A DNA stretch of 5,717 bases from an uncultured Oscillospiraceae bacterium (GTDB lineage: Bacteria > Bacillota > Clostridia > Oscillospirales > Oscillospiraceae), in NCBI GenBank assembly GCA_959022875.1, contig CAUFAM010000092.1:1-5717 (forward strand), written 5' to 3'. This document shows, in pieces, positions 5,397-5,717 of the stretch. Under the pieces are notes generated by a model, which ran no database searches, had not been told where the DNA came from, and saw only the letters and a program-made list of their open reading frames with translations. The first letter of the stretch is position 1; each line of letters starts with the position of its first letter. A program made the position numbers and the translations under genes.

Positions 5397-5717
5397 CTAC
5401 TTTTTTCCTTTGGCCAGGGCAAACGCATAGGCTTCTCCCAGCCAGTCCAGCAGCTCATCATCCACTTCTTCCATTTGGGAGAGCAATACATGGTTGGTCC
5501 AGCGTCCGGGGTAGGGCTCCACCTTGACCGCCGCCCTGGGCGATTCCAGAGGCCGGGCAAGGCCGATAGTCACCACAAGACACCGCTCCGGCCAGTCCTT
5601 CTTCCGCCGCAGGGGCAGGGACACGGCGGCAAAGAGATGTTTGTGATAAAAGCTGATCTGGCTTTTCTGCACCTTCACCAAGGCCTCGGGAAAGGCCTGC
5701 TCCATTCGGGCGGCCAG
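5397..5717 (-). CDS. DUF5655 domain protein, 5' end cut by window edge
   Basis: The frame is open to the right edge (L-A-A-R precedes the first ATG at 5705), so the visible 106 residues are the C-terminal part of a longer protein. The conserved block of the uncharacterised DUF5655 family is clear: V-Q-K-S-Q-I-S-F-Y, then F-A-A-V-S-L, then a V-K-V-E-P-Y-P-G-R-W-T-N-H stretch and the closing D-D-E-L-L-D-W-L-G-E-A-Y-A-F-A. This family is widespread in Clostridia as small soluble proteins with no established function. There is no signal peptide or membrane segment in the visible part. It is followed directly by the promoter of the S-component operon and shows no functional tie to it. The internal ATG at 5705 could only be the true start if the family's N-terminal helix were missing, which seems unlikely. 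Confidence 0.8.
   Translation of the reverse strand: MAARMEQAFPEALVKVQKSQISFYHKHLFAAVSLPLRRKKDWPERCLVVTIGLARPLESPRAAVKVEPYPGRWTNHVLLSQMEEVDDELLDWLGEAYAFALAKGKK

Overview
The window looks like a chromosomal segment of a GC-rich anaerobic member of the Firmicutes, most likely an Oscillospiraceae-type gut bacterium (Flavonifractor/Oscillibacter-like). This is inference. It rests on the strongly G/C-biased third codon positions, strong AGGAGG-type ribosome sites, a cobA-hemD fusion, a CbiK-type cobaltochelatase, an ECF-transporter S component, and a DUF5655 protein of the kind common in Clostridia. No phage, insertion-sequence, CRISPR or RNA-gene signature was seen, and no gap without a gene exceeds 300 bases.

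Left part, plus strand (1-2062): the end of a precorrin-2 dehydrogenase gene (sirC/CysG-B type; its first codons lie outside the window) overlaps by ATGA a fused uroporphyrinogen-III methyltransferase/uroporphyrinogen-III synthase gene (cobA-hemD). Together they convert hydroxymethylbilane to uroporphyrinogen III, then precorrin-2, then sirohydrochlorin.

Middle and right part, minus strand (5717-2105), in transcription order: the 3' portion of a DUF5655 gene; a promoter and a roughly 140-nt leader with an antiterminator/terminator pair; an ECF S-component gene; a uridine-kinase-like P-loop kinase gene 15 nt downstream; a promoter whose -35 box overlaps the kinase stop codon; cbiK, which inserts cobalt into sirohydrochlorin; a strong terminator; a membrane-anchored YkuE/YaeI-type metallophosphoesterase gene; and a terminator placed between the two converging operons.

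Functionally, the plus-strand genes make sirohydrochlorin and the divergently placed cbiK commits it to the anaerobic cobalamin route. The S component and kinase look like a two-gene uptake-and-phosphorylate module for an unknown small molecule. Its leader, an attenuator with no recognised aptamer class, is the most interesting unexplained element in the window.
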